Origin: JAGTVG01 sp942491935
Lineage (GTDB): Bacteria; Bacteroidota; Bacteroidia; Cytophagales; Cyclobacteriaceae
DNA length: 64,000 bases
Reading direction: 5' to 3'
Assembly: GCA_942491935.1 (NCBI GenBank)
Contig: CALOCZ010000050.1
Location: 124,001 to 188,000, forward strand
A program made the translations under genes and the position numbers. Below the pieces are notes generated by a model that was given only the letters and a program-made list of their open reading frames with translations, was not told where the DNA came from and did no database searches. Each line of letters opens with the position of its first letter. Within the stretch, counting starts at the first letter, position 1. Below, in pieces: positions 8,292-16,800 of the stretch.

Positions 8292-9122
8292 TTATTTGTT
8301 TTTAGTATTCCATAATAATTCGGTAGTGCTCCTGAGGAGGCTGGACAATCCAATTTGATAAAGATCTCCAAGGGCGATACTTGCCTGTTGTATATCATTG
8401 CTTTTAGATTCTTTATCAAACTTTAAAGCCGAAAGGGATTTCTTATCGATAACGCCTAAGAAAACACCATGTATATCTACTATTGGTAGTATAGGCAGTT
8501 CTTCATATTCGATCTTTCCATCGATCAACGCCTGTACATTGATGTTCGCTACAATTTCAGGGATGTTTATTTTCATAATTGATCGAATTGGTTTGGAAGA
8601 ATCTCCGGTTATCAGGTTTTTCAACTCAATACAACCAACAAGGGCTTGCTCTGAAGATAAAACGAATATGTGTGATTGAACATAGGTGTTGTTTTCCCTG
8701 ATCAAATCCAGAGCCTGGCCAATATTTAAGTTTTCCTTAAGTGTAAATACCCTTGGATCCAGATAGGCGCCGGCTGAATTTTCCGGATAGTTTAATATTT
8801 GCCGAATGGCATTTGAGTGCTCTGATGAGATCTTTTCTAATAGCGTTTGGATTAGTTTTTGATCTAGAATTCTTAAAATATTCGCTGATATAGAAGGAGC
8901 ACAAGTTTCCAATAGTTCCATAGCAAAGGTTAGATCAGCTTTTTCAATGCAATGGGCAGCTTTTAACCGGTTCAGATTAGCGAGTAACATGGATGATATA
9001 TCAATAGGAAGTGATTTCAAAAACTCAACTAATTCTTCTGCGCCAAGCTTTTCTATAACCTGCAGGGTTTCATCTGTGTGATTAGTAATGAACCTTTCAA
9101 GGATTTTATTCTCAGTCTCCAT
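8292..9122 (-). CDS. Stand-alone MgtE cytosolic half (N-domain + CBS pair, no membrane domain)
   Basis: A 276-residue soluble protein that aligns by eye with the first ~270 residues of MgtE. It has an alpha-solenoid N-domain (TLQVIEKLGAEELVEFLKSLP), the hinge YPENSAGAYLDPRVF, two CBS motifs (ALVGCIELKNLI; FLGVIDKKSLSAL), and an end (STTELLWNTKNK) where MgtE's plug helix and membrane domain would begin. There is no frameshift into a membrane domain; the next gene is a complete MgtE starting 1 nt later. It may act as a regulatory subunit of that MgtE, or sense Mg2+/nucleotide for the neighbouring MscS-like channel, 3 nt upstream. Function is inferred. Confidence 0.85.
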   Translation of the reverse strand: METENKILERFITNHTDETLQVIEKLGAEELVEFLKSLPIDISSMLLANLNRLKAAHCIEKADLTFAMELLETCAPSISANILRILDQKLIQTLLEKISSEHSNAIRQILNYPENSAGAYLDPRVFTLKENLNIGQALDLIRENNTYVQSHIFVLSSEQALVGCIELKNLITGDSSKPIRSIMKINIPEIVANINVQALIDGKIEYEELPILPIVDIHGVFLGVIDKKSLSALKFDKESKSNDIQQASIALGDLYQIGLSSLLRSTTELLWNTKNK

Positions 9123-9125
9123 GAT

Positions 9126-9944
9126 TTATTTTTTCTTGATTAATACAGTTATCTTTTCGTCAAAATCTTTTGCAGGAATCATTATTTGGCCCGATTTGGT
9201 TTCAACAATAACTGATGTAGGATTAATTTTGATTATTACACCTTCTATTTCGCCCACTTGTATGGCATCCCCTTCTTTATAGGTTTTCTGTAGATAATAA
9301 GAACTCAGTATATTGCTGATCGAATTACGTGCTCCGAGTCCAAAGGCCAGCGCTATACCAAAAAGAAGGGCTCCTAGTATTATACTTAAAATAATGATTA
9401 TAAACAGGATGTCAATGCCTATCTGATCGACGGCGATTAATAGAGATATAGTCACCACTAAGTACCGTACAAAATTGCCCAATTGCACAGCATTTGCAAT
9501 TCCAGATCGTAAGGACCCGGTAGCAATCAAATCCCCGATAAGCTTTCCAGAAATCATTCCAATGAATACAATTAATACCCCCGCTAAAATATTAGGTAGA
9601 TAAGTGACCAGGCCTTCAAACCAGGTGGTGAGTACCGGCAAACCCATAACGTTCGTCACAGCGGCTATGGTGAGAATTATTATTGCCCAGTAAAAAGTTT
9701 TTGACAATAAAATGGCGATACTTTTTAAATCAACCCCAAATGATTTAGACTCCAGCCTTGCGTTAATGATTCTGTCCAAATAAAGGATAAACTTCCTGAC
9801 CAGTTTTTGGATGATCCATGCAATGACCAATCCAATAATGAACATAATTGCGGCAAGAATTAAATTGGGGACCAGGTCCAGAAATTTTGCATAAAATTCC
9901 TTAACCAGATTGCTGGTAGTTTCAACTATTGAATCAGAATTCAT
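9126..9944 (-). CDS. MscS-like mechanosensitive channel
   Basis: A 272-residue inner-membrane protein of the conserved-TM-helix branch of MscS. Helices are near residues 28-50 (LVPNLILAAIMFIIGLVIAW), 75-100, 115-140 and 160-180. A pore-lining helix (GALLFGIALAFGLGARNSISNIL, ~190-215) follows, then a complete beta domain (EGDAIQVGEIEGVIIKINPTSV). First gene of the operon with the MgtE cytosolic half and MgtE (3-nt and 1-nt gaps). A consensus ECF-type promoter element lies ~230 nt upstream. The arrangement suggests coordinated ion and Mg2+ handling under osmotic or envelope stress. Confidence 0.88.
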   Translation of the reverse strand: MNSDSIVETTSNLVKEFYAKFLDLVPNLILAAIMFIIGLVIAWIIQKLVRKFILYLDRIINARLESKSFGVDLKSIAILLSKTFYWAIIILTIAAVTNVMGLPVLTTWFEGLVTYLPNILAGVLIVFIGMISGKLIGDLIATGSLRSGIANAVQLGNFVRYLVVTISLLIAVDQIGIDILFIIIILSIILGALLFGIALAFGLGARNSISNILSSYYLQKTYKEGDAIQVGEIEGVIIKINPTSVIVETKSGQIMIPAKDFDEKITVLIKKK

Positions 9945-10526
9945 AGTACTTTGTTATTTAAGTATTAAAATTTTTAGTGATAAGGTATCTTTTTTTGAAT
10001 TTCCTTATAGGTTTTTTTTTACCCTTGAATGGTTCTGGCAAATGCTTTTTTTTAATCTTATCTGTCTTCTTTAAGATTGATGGAATTAAAGTAATTTTTC
10101 TTAAACTACGCAATATGGTTGAGTATAACAACATAATATTAATTGCTTAATTGCATTAGATCCGTATAAGTTAGACGGGCTTAATTTATTAGGTCACTCC
10201 AAAAAGATGATAATATCTCAGGTAGTCTTAAACTCACACTTGGAACATCCCACAAATAGAGAACAATATACATATAGGATGCTTACCTAAGGATACAAAG
10301 CAATTAAGAATTTTTCAACCGGCGTTGTTTACAACTTCCTTCGAGAATAAAATATTCCAGACCTACAGATCGAGAAACAACTATATTAAAGTATTTAAAT
10401 TTCACATAAAGTTGCCAATTCGTTTATCGGAATTTGATTTCCACTTATATTCTAAAAACTAATAATAAAATATAGTTAGTGGGGAAAATACAGGTGTTGT
10501 TACTAAATTCAGTAAAGAAATAAGGC
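9945..10526. other. Intergenic region holding promoter F; otherwise featureless
   Basis: 582 bp between the MscS/MgtE operon and the end of the QEGLA operon, both on the minus strand. Apart from the promoter-like element at 10174-10198 I see only A/T-rich DNA with T-runs at 9990-10060; no convincing small gene. Confidence 0.5.
10174..10198 (-). promoter_or_regulatory. ECF-type promoter element, copy F
   Basis: On the minus strand AGTGAC (10198-10193), 15-nt spacer, CGTC (10177-10174) followed by TAAC. Exact match to the island consensus. The first downstream gene is the MscS-like channel starting at 9944, giving a leader of ~220 nt. Confidence 0.6.
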
Positions 10527-11573
10527 TTACAATGTGGCCATTTCATCATTATCGAAATTCCGGCGATAATAGGACATATATTCAACTTTCCGCTCCAATG
10601 CGCCTATAACTGCATGTGCAAAATTTACTTTCTCAAATTTTTGTGCACTTCCCAATCCACCTGGGCTGAAAACATTGATTTCCATTAATTTATTTCCTAC
10701 TATATCCAAACCTACCAGGAACATCCCATCCTGGACCAGTTTTGGCCGAACCATCTCAGCGAGCTTTAGATGCTCTTCTGTTATTTCTGCCTGACGAAGC
10801 CGGCCACCAGCATGAATATTACTGCGCATATCATCCCCTGTCCTAACTCTTCTGAAGGCTGCATATTTACTTTTATATCGCAATGGCAATCCATTCATTA
10901 AAAACAATCTTGTATCTCCTTCCGAAGCAGCTGGCAGATATTCCTGCGCGATAACATATCCATCGCGGCTTACTGCTTCTACCATTTGATTTAAATTTGA
11001 CATATCTTCCTTTTTTACAAGAAAGACGTTTGATCCGCCAGATCCCTGCAGAGGTTTTAATACAATATTTCCACCTTCTGCAACTGCAAATTTTTTGATT
11101 TCTGCTTTATCTCTGGTAATCAATGTTCGAGGCCGTACTTCTTCCGGAAATAATTGAAAATACATTTTATTCATAGCCTTAGCCAAACCATTCGGATCAT
11201 TCAGGACAATAACACCATGTTTCATCGCAGCACGGCCAAATATTATTCCTGAGGATTGTGCCCAGGCACGTAATCCTGTATCGGTTGATGGATCATTCCT
11301 TAACATCAGAACATCCAGGTCATCAACATTTATTCGATGTGTTACTGCATTCTTGCCTTGTAAATGAGACAGATATATCTCTGAAGATTTGTAGTTTTTC
11401 TTAGGAACAGACTTGGCTCGAGCATATATATGTTCATCCGTATCATAAGCAAAATCGCCTGCACCCATTAACCATACTTCATTGCCACGATTTAGAGCAG
11501 CCATTGCCAGGCGCGTGGTCGTATAACCTGGTTCTTCGGTCTTAATATCATTGACCATAAATCCAATTTTCAT
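10527..11573 (-). CDS. ATP-grasp ligase, glutathione-synthetase-like
   Basis: A 348-residue ATP-grasp enzyme. The N-terminal pre-ATP-grasp domain starts MKIGFMVNDIKTEEPGYTT, as in GshB. The ATP-grasp core has VLKPLQGSGGSNVFLV (nucleotide-binding loop, ~170-185), IAQEYLPAASEGDTRLFLMNG (~210-230), and a metal-binding end GLDIVGNKLMEINVFSPGG (~295-313). ATP-grasp ligases join a carboxylate to an amine or thiol through an acyl-phosphate. The gene is last in an operon with a QEGLA metallopeptidase (12 nt) and an N-formylglutamate-amidohydrolase-like gene, not with gshA. Ligation of an amino acid onto a peptide is therefore as likely as glutathione synthesis. Confidence 0.88.
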   Translation of the reverse strand: MKIGFMVNDIKTEEPGYTTTRLAMAALNRGNEVWLMGAGDFAYDTDEHIYARAKSVPKKNYKSSEIYLSHLQGKNAVTHRINVDDLDVLMLRNDPSTDTGLRAWAQSSGIIFGRAAMKHGVIVLNDPNGLAKAMNKMYFQLFPEEVRPRTLITRDKAEIKKFAVAEGGNIVLKPLQGSGGSNVFLVKKEDMSNLNQMVEAVSRDGYVIAQEYLPAASEGDTRLFLMNGLPLRYKSKYAAFRRVRTGDDMRSNIHAGGRLRQAEITEEHLKLAEMVRPKLVQDGMFLVGLDIVGNKLMEINVFSPGGLGSAQKFEKVNFAHAVIGALERKVEYMSYYRRNFDNDEMATL

Positions 11574-11585
11574 ATTTGTATTGTT

Positions 11586-13526
11586 TTAAGTTATTAAATC
11601 CAAGACTGTTTTCGTATTTCTTAATTTACTTAATTTCTGGCTAAATTCCGTATTATTAGTATAACTTGGTCTCAAGGGGAATGGCTTAAGTACTTTTCGC
11701 CATTGCAATTCCTGAATGACCGGCATATGTTCCAAAGCAATTTTACCAATAAATAGTGGTTCAAGGGCTCCACCCGCCTGAAGGTACCCCAACAACTGAA
11801 CCAGTCCACGAAGGTATACCGCATCCTTTGTTAAACCTCCTCCACGAAATGTTCGAACCGTGATGGTATAGGCAGTTCTCTTATTGAATCCATAAGTACG
11901 ATTTAATTCACGGAAGGTATCAATAAAAGTAGCGCCATCAATCATCAAACTGGAAGATATTACCCTGCCTGCTAAAAGTCTCAGTCTGGGTTTACTCAAA
12001 CCTCCAACAAGATATTCAGCCAGGACAGCCAGGCCTTCCTGTAATTCTTCATATCCGGGAAGACCACAATATAACTGGCGGAAAGGTTGAAACTTTCCAT
12101 TATAATATGTTAATACGTGTGTACCTATTTCATGCTGGATCAATGCTTCAACCCTCGAAACAGGAATTTTGCTGTTTTTAGAAATCAATAGGTTCCCGGA
12201 TGCTACCATTAATCCCACTATATCAGTCCTGATCTCAGACTTAGCCCTCATCTGCGGATAAATTTGTCTGTAATATTCAAATTCCGATTCAGCCCTGGCC
12301 GCAAACATCTCAGCATCCAAAAAATCTTTCCCTAATCCATTTCTGCTGTGCGGACTTATTTTTCGTAACATTTCCTCCGACAAAGATCTAAGATCATCAT
12401 TTATTCCTCCATATAACTGCAAGCTGCCATGAAAAAATTGTGGGAGGTTGCGGTCTTCCAGCATAGTCAGTTTCCGATTGATCTCATCCCTTTTTCCCCT
12501 CAATAGATTTGCTATTATTGGGTCCTCAACCACCTCAATAGGGACCTGATATAATTGTCTTTTTAATAATGCAGGATCTACCGGTCGTAAACGATAATAA
12601 AATGACGGTACTTTTTCAAACTTGTTCCTTTGAAATAATGGCCAGGCTTGATCTATATTAATTGGGGTAACTAAAAGCAGAAAATTAAACATACTATCAA
12701 TTTCAGCAAGTTGCCTGTCAATTTCCCATACCGCTTTAACCAATGCCCTTTTCCCAAGGGCCTCGGAATGCTTGGGTCGCATAGTCGTTTGCTTACGGGC
12801 AAATGCAAATGCCGCTTTTTTAAATGCGGATGACAATCCCATATGAAGTCTTCGTAATGCCAATGGGAAAACTACTCCGGTTGCCTGGTCCCTGTACATA
12901 GATCCGATTTGTAAACCGACAACATAGCAATTCAACTTCCTGGCTTCCAGGCTGGATATTAATGGTGATAATTGGGGAGGTTTTCTGTCCTTATCATATA
13001 TAATATCAACTATGGAATTCATTCTATTTACCTTAATTCTTCTTAAAGCATCCTCAAGTGCTTCAATTGTATGAGTTGGTGGTCTTGTAGGCGAAGTAAT
13101 GATCCTGAACTCCGGTCTGCTCACGGTGGGATCAATTGGATTGATTTGAGTGATCTCAGTACTCCATATTTCAATAATCAGACTGGATCCAAAAAATTGA
13201 ACCTGTGTTTCAACAATAGTATGAACCAATCTGGAAAGCCATGAATGTTGTGATTTTGACCCCGATACTATCAAGTAAGAAGCTTCCCCTCTAACAAGCT
13301 TTTGCGTACCTTCATCTTTTTCTTTTAGAGGCCGTCTATATACAATAAGAAAGGGCAATTGCCGGTCAATGTTTAACCATCCATTGTTCGGCAATTTTCT
13401 TCTTATTCTTTTACCTTCAATAAGCCTGCTTTTAATCTCATCAATAAAACCAGGATCCAGTTTTAGTTTTGTTGATTCCTTAGAATAATATTTCGATTTT
13501 TTCACAGATCCAATATTCTCTGGCAT
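11586..13526 (-). CDS. DUF1704 / QEGLA-motif metallopeptidase-like protein
   Basis: A 646-residue soluble protein of the family annotated as 'flavohemoglobin expression-modulating QEGLA motif protein' (DUF1704). The C-terminal catalytic region shows HEIGTH at ~465-470 (the HExxxH zinc motif) and QEGLA at ~496-500, supplying a Glu. The family is related to the eukaryotic MATCAP tubulin carboxypeptidases, which remove a C-terminal tyrosine. The N-terminal ~300 residues are mixed alpha/beta with no motif I can name. Middle gene of a three-gene operon (3 nt after the amidohydrolase, 12 nt before the ATP-grasp gene). A carboxypeptidase next to a ligase suggests an add/remove peptide modification cycle; that is inference. 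Confidence 0.88.
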   Translation of the reverse strand: MPENIGSVKKSKYYSKESTKLKLDPGFIDEIKSRLIEGKRIRRKLPNNGWLNIDRQLPFLIVYRRPLKEKDEGTQKLVRGEASYLIVSGSKSQHSWLSRLVHTIVETQVQFFGSSLIIEIWSTEITQINPIDPTVSRPEFRIITSPTRPPTHTIEALEDALRRIKVNRMNSIVDIIYDKDRKPPQLSPLISSLEARKLNCYVVGLQIGSMYRDQATGVVFPLALRRLHMGLSSAFKKAAFAFARKQTTMRPKHSEALGKRALVKAVWEIDRQLAEIDSMFNFLLLVTPINIDQAWPLFQRNKFEKVPSFYYRLRPVDPALLKRQLYQVPIEVVEDPIIANLLRGKRDEINRKLTMLEDRNLPQFFHGSLQLYGGINDDLRSLSEEMLRKISPHSRNGLGKDFLDAEMFAARAESEFEYYRQIYPQMRAKSEIRTDIVGLMVASGNLLISKNSKIPVSRVEALIQHEIGTHVLTYYNGKFQPFRQLYCGLPGYEELQEGLAVLAEYLVGGLSKPRLRLLAGRVISSSLMIDGATFIDTFRELNRTYGFNKRTAYTITVRTFRGGGLTKDAVYLRGLVQLLGYLQAGGALEPLFIGKIALEHMPVIQELQWRKVLKPFPLRPSYTNNTEFSQKLSKLRNTKTVLDLIT

Positions 13527-13529
13527 ATG

Positions 13530-14324
13530 TTATATTTTTTTCAATCCTTCCAGGACTTCAGGAATAGTTGCCATTAAAGCTGATTTAATCATAGTTACTT
13601 GTTCATAATCAGGTTCTCCTGTCCATTCATCCATAAAAAACTTCTTAACCTCAATAGCTATTGCGCAAGCTGATCTGGGAAAGTTTTTATTTGTCCAGGA
13701 AGGGAAATTACCTCCCCTGAATTTAATGTTTTCCCTTATGTCGAGGTTTCTGCCATAATATTTATAGTCGCGTAAGGTATTTATAAACCGATCTACTACC
13801 GGTGCCCAGAAATCCCTATCCAATGTCCCAGTGCCGATGTTTATTTCAGGATTTAATTCTGGATCAGCCGGTTGATGGTCCGGACCATTTCGCATATGGT
13901 TATAGGAATGAAAATCAAATACCACAAAATGGCCAAACCTATGTTTATAATCTGAAAACAGCTTATGCATCTCAGTGTAGAAATCATCATACTCTGATAG
14001 CGAAATTGCGATTTCAGAATCGGTTGGAGGTGATTCCCAAATTTTCAAATTCCATGCATCTTCAGGTGTAATATAAACTGCCTTCTCCCTTGGCCGGTTT
14101 AAATCAAATTCAAATCTGGATTTCAATCCAACTACTCTGGTATTTGCTATATGAGTCCATTCTTCGGTATAAGGATCTTCCTCACGAAGTCTTTCGGTTT
14201 CACTTATGGACATTTTTCTAAGCAATTCATCTCTTATGCTATGCCCATTATGAATTGCTGTAGCTATCAAAGGACCACTCCCCCGCTCCAAGTGACGTAT
14301 TTTATTTTTTAGAAGCTGACTCAC
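13530..14324 (-). CDS. N-formylglutamate amidohydrolase-family protein
   Basis: A 264-residue zinc hydrolase of the N-formylglutamate amidohydrolase (HutG-like) family. Near the N-terminus is AIHNGHSIRDEL, with metal-ligand candidates, and in the centre VVFDFHSYNHMRNG. A C-terminal IEVKKFFMDEWTGEP region matches the family's conserved Glu. No hut genes are nearby, so histidine degradation is unlikely. Related enzymes hydrolyse N-acyl or peptide bonds of small glutamate-like substrates. It is first in the operon with the QEGLA protein and the ATP-grasp ligase, and a promoter-like element lies ~150 nt upstream. Confidence 0.87.
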   Translation of the reverse strand: MSQLLKNKIRHLERGSGPLIATAIHNGHSIRDELLRKMSISETERLREEDPYTEEWTHIANTRVVGLKSRFEFDLNRPREKAVYITPEDAWNLKIWESPPTDSEIAISLSEYDDFYTEMHKLFSDYKHRFGHFVVFDFHSYNHMRNGPDHQPADPELNPEINIGTGTLDRDFWAPVVDRFINTLRDYKYYGRNLDIRENIKFRGGNFPSWTNKNFPRSACAIAIEVKKFFMDEWTGEPDYEQVTMIKSALMATIPEVLEGLKKI

Positions 14325-14782
14325 TTTATTATAAAAGTTTTAGGTATAGAATAATGCTTAAAGAATATTTATTTAAATGGATAAAAAAAATGAAATAGGA
14401 GAATATCAAGTTTCAAAAGATCCCTGCTATTTCAATTTTTAATGTCCCATATTTTAAATACTAATTATTAAGACTGCCCAGGTATCATAAAGTCACATCC
14501 TGAAGTTAAAGAAATATTTAATATGTTTTTATATTGACTTCCATTATTATAAATGCGATTTGTAAAAGAAAAAAGATGTGATGAATATTCTTCGAGTTAT
14601 TAATAGCATTTAATAATTTAGAATTTATATTTAAATGCTAATTAATTTCAGATGTTAGCTGCTTGAATGAAAGTAATTTTGAGTGTGTGAAGTTAATCGA
14701 TTATTCAGTTTGAAGTTTGGCAGAGTATTATTTAATTAAATTTTACCAACTGATTGGAATTAAAAGTAATGAAATCCTATGA
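14325..14782. other. Intergenic region with promoter G; otherwise nothing seen
   Basis: 458 bp of A/T-rich DNA between two minus-strand operons. Only the promoter-like element at 14472-14497 stands out. No terminator hairpin for the upstream MgtE operon is obvious. Confidence 0.45.
14472..14497 (-). promoter_or_regulatory. ECF-type promoter element, variant copy G
   Basis: On the minus strand TGTGAC, 16-nt spacer, AGTCTTAAT. Same variant form (N16, AGTC) as at 6714-6739. It lies ~150 nt upstream of the amidohydrolase/QEGLA/ATP-grasp operon. Confidence 0.4.
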
Positions 14783-15136
14783 TTATTCTTGAATAGCGAT
14801 CATGTCTGACGCAAGGATTAGTTTCATTTGATGATCAAGATCTTCCCTAAACCATGCTATATTTTCTCCGAGATACAATACAGCAGCCAATACTTGTCCT
14901 TCTTCTATATATTCATATCTTGATAAAGGGTTGTTTATTTGTTTGTGGTTATAAGGTGATTGAATAATCATAATTCTTCGTATCCCATTTGTCAGGTAAA
15001 ATTCAGATGTAGAGCCTAAATCCATGTAATTAACATTTTTGATTACTATGGACCATCGGTCATCCGGGTTTATGTTAGTCTCTATTGATCCACCGGATAA
15101 TTTCAATTCTTTAGATGCTACAACATATAAATTCAT
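14783..15136 (-). CDS. Hypothetical protein downstream of MgtE
   Basis: A 117-residue soluble protein (MNLYVVASKELKLSGGSIE...). It is mostly beta-strand-like with a C-terminal helix (EDLDHQMKLILASDMIAI). No signal peptide, membrane helix, cysteine or recognisable motif. It starts 40 nt after the end of the second mgtE and is on the same strand, so it is probably co-transcribed with it. Family not recognised. Confidence 0.6.
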   Translation of the reverse strand: MNLYVVASKELKLSGGSIETNINPDDRWSIVIKNVNYMDLGSTSEFYLTNGIRRIMIIQSPYNHKQINNPLSRYEYIEEGQVLAAVLYLGENIAWFREDLDHQMKLILASDMIAIQE

Positions 15137-15176
15137 ATAATCTTATATATTATTTGGTTTAAGACAAGGACAAACT

Positions 15177-16535
15177 TCAATTGCCTAAATACCCAAGCGC
15201 GATGGTGGCAAAACTTAGGGCTAGGAAAAATCCCAACATATCAGTAATGGTTGTCAGTATTGGACTTGAAGCCAGTGCAGGATCTATCCCCATTCTCTTT
15301 AGTATTAAGGGAATTGTCCCTCCAATCGATACGGCCACCATTGTATTCAATGTTAATGCACCACCCACTACAATACCAAGATAAATGTTTCCTTTCCATA
15401 GATATGCCGCAAGACCTATCAACATACCAAGAACCAGCCCATTTATCAACCCGACAAATATTTCCTGAAACCAAACACGCATGACTTCATTTGGCTTAAC
15501 GAGGCCCAACGATAATTCCCTCATACTTACTGCTACGGCCTGGTTTCCGGAACATCCGCTCATGTCGGATATGATGGGTAAAAATACTGCCAACGCGATA
15601 ACAGAACTTAATGTATCCTCGTAAAAAGCAATTACACTAGCAGCAACAATATTTAATAGTATATTGACACTTAGCCATGACAACCTCCTTCTTGATCTTT
15701 TAAAGACAGGGAAAGATCTTAATTCCTCCCCTCCTATAATACCCTGTGTTTCAAGTAATTCAATATTGGCTTTCTCCATTTCTACTTCCATGATGCTTTT
15801 CCTCAAAACAACTCCGACAAGTGCGTTGTGCTCGTTAACAACCGGCACACCGTAGAAATCATATGCATTGAAAAAGTTTATCAATTCATTTAAGCTGGCA
15901 TATTCATTTATTGTCTTTGTGTCTTTAATTACAATTTGAGACAGTTTTGTGTTCGCCTTTGACAGAAGGAGATCGACCATACGCAAAACACCAATAAAAG
16001 AGCCCCTCGATACCACATAAATGTATTTAATACTGTATTCCTGGAGTTTTGAAGAATTTTCCTGTAAATACTGAATCACATCCCCAATCGTATTGGTTTT
16101 ATTAAAAGACAAATACTCTGAAATCATTAATCCCCCTGCTGAGTCCGGATCATATTTTATCAGCTTTCGTACGGATTCAGCTTCACCGGGTTCCATTCTT
16201 TCAATAATCGCTTCTGCATCTTCGTCATCCAGTTCTGCCAATAAATCAACCTGATCATCACTGTCCATCTCGTTCAGGATAGCTGCAGCTTCATCCGTTT
16301 GAAGATCATCAATAATGTCGACTGCTTGTATATCAGGGATATCATCTATTATTTCAGCCGCATCATGAGGAGTTAAAAGGCCCATTAATTTAAGCTGGTC
16401 TTCCTTTTTGAGATGACTCATGGATCTGACAATATCTTCAGATCTTAGGGATCCAATGTATTCACGAACTTTTTCCGTTTCATTAGTGTCTAATAAGACA
16501 TGAAGCTCCTCCCAGGGGCGATCTAATCTGTCCAT
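15177..16535 (-). CDS. mgtE: MgtE magnesium transporter, second copy
   Basis: A 452-residue MgtE. The N-domain (~1-130) has the acidic solenoid repeats typical of the family (TPHDAAEIIDDIPD, LLAELDDEDAEAIIERMEP). The CBS pair starts after YDPDSAGGLMI (~130-255), and five membrane helices (~285-450) end with TTITDMLGF and its conserved Asp. The pore motif reads SGCSGNQA instead of the SGNTGSQA of the other copy, so ion selectivity or gating may differ. It is divergent from the usp gene at 16801. I found no GTGAC-N15-CGTC element facing it, so it may be expressed independently of the island's other operons. Confidence 0.94.
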   Translation of the reverse strand: MDRLDRPWEELHVLLDTNETEKVREYIGSLRSEDIVRSMSHLKKEDQLKLMGLLTPHDAAEIIDDIPDIQAVDIIDDLQTDEAAAILNEMDSDDQVDLLAELDDEDAEAIIERMEPGEAESVRKLIKYDPDSAGGLMISEYLSFNKTNTIGDVIQYLQENSSKLQEYSIKYIYVVSRGSFIGVLRMVDLLLSKANTKLSQIVIKDTKTINEYASLNELINFFNAYDFYGVPVVNEHNALVGVVLRKSIMEVEMEKANIELLETQGIIGGEELRSFPVFKRSRRRLSWLSVNILLNIVAASVIAFYEDTLSSVIALAVFLPIISDMSGCSGNQAVAVSMRELSLGLVKPNEVMRVWFQEIFVGLINGLVLGMLIGLAAYLWKGNIYLGIVVGGALTLNTMVAVSIGGTIPLILKRMGIDPALASSPILTTITDMLGFFLALSFATIALGYLGN

Positions 16536-16749
16536 AATATTTACTTTAATAGATGATTAAAAGATTTATTGAAGTGGATAAGATAAATTAAATAATTGAG
16601 AACTAAATTCCCAATACTAAATCCCGAATTTTTATAAAATTAATGAACATTGAGGGGAGATGGTTCAGAACTGGATTATACCTCAAATTCTTATCATTGG
16701 GTTTGAAAATCACATTTTTAGAAAATTAATTTTTTTAACCTGCTTTTCT

Positions 16750-16774
16750 TGTGACCTATTATTAAAATCACGTC
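16750..16774 (+). promoter_or_regulatory. ECF-type promoter element, copy B
   Basis: TGTGAC at 16750-16755, 15-nt spacer, CGTC at 16771-16774 followed by TAAT. The usp ATG at 16801 is 27 nt beyond the CGTC end. The element and its leader are nearly duplicated at 18095-18148. Confidence 0.65.
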
Positions 16775-16800
16775 TAATAATTGTTCGAATATTAAATCAA

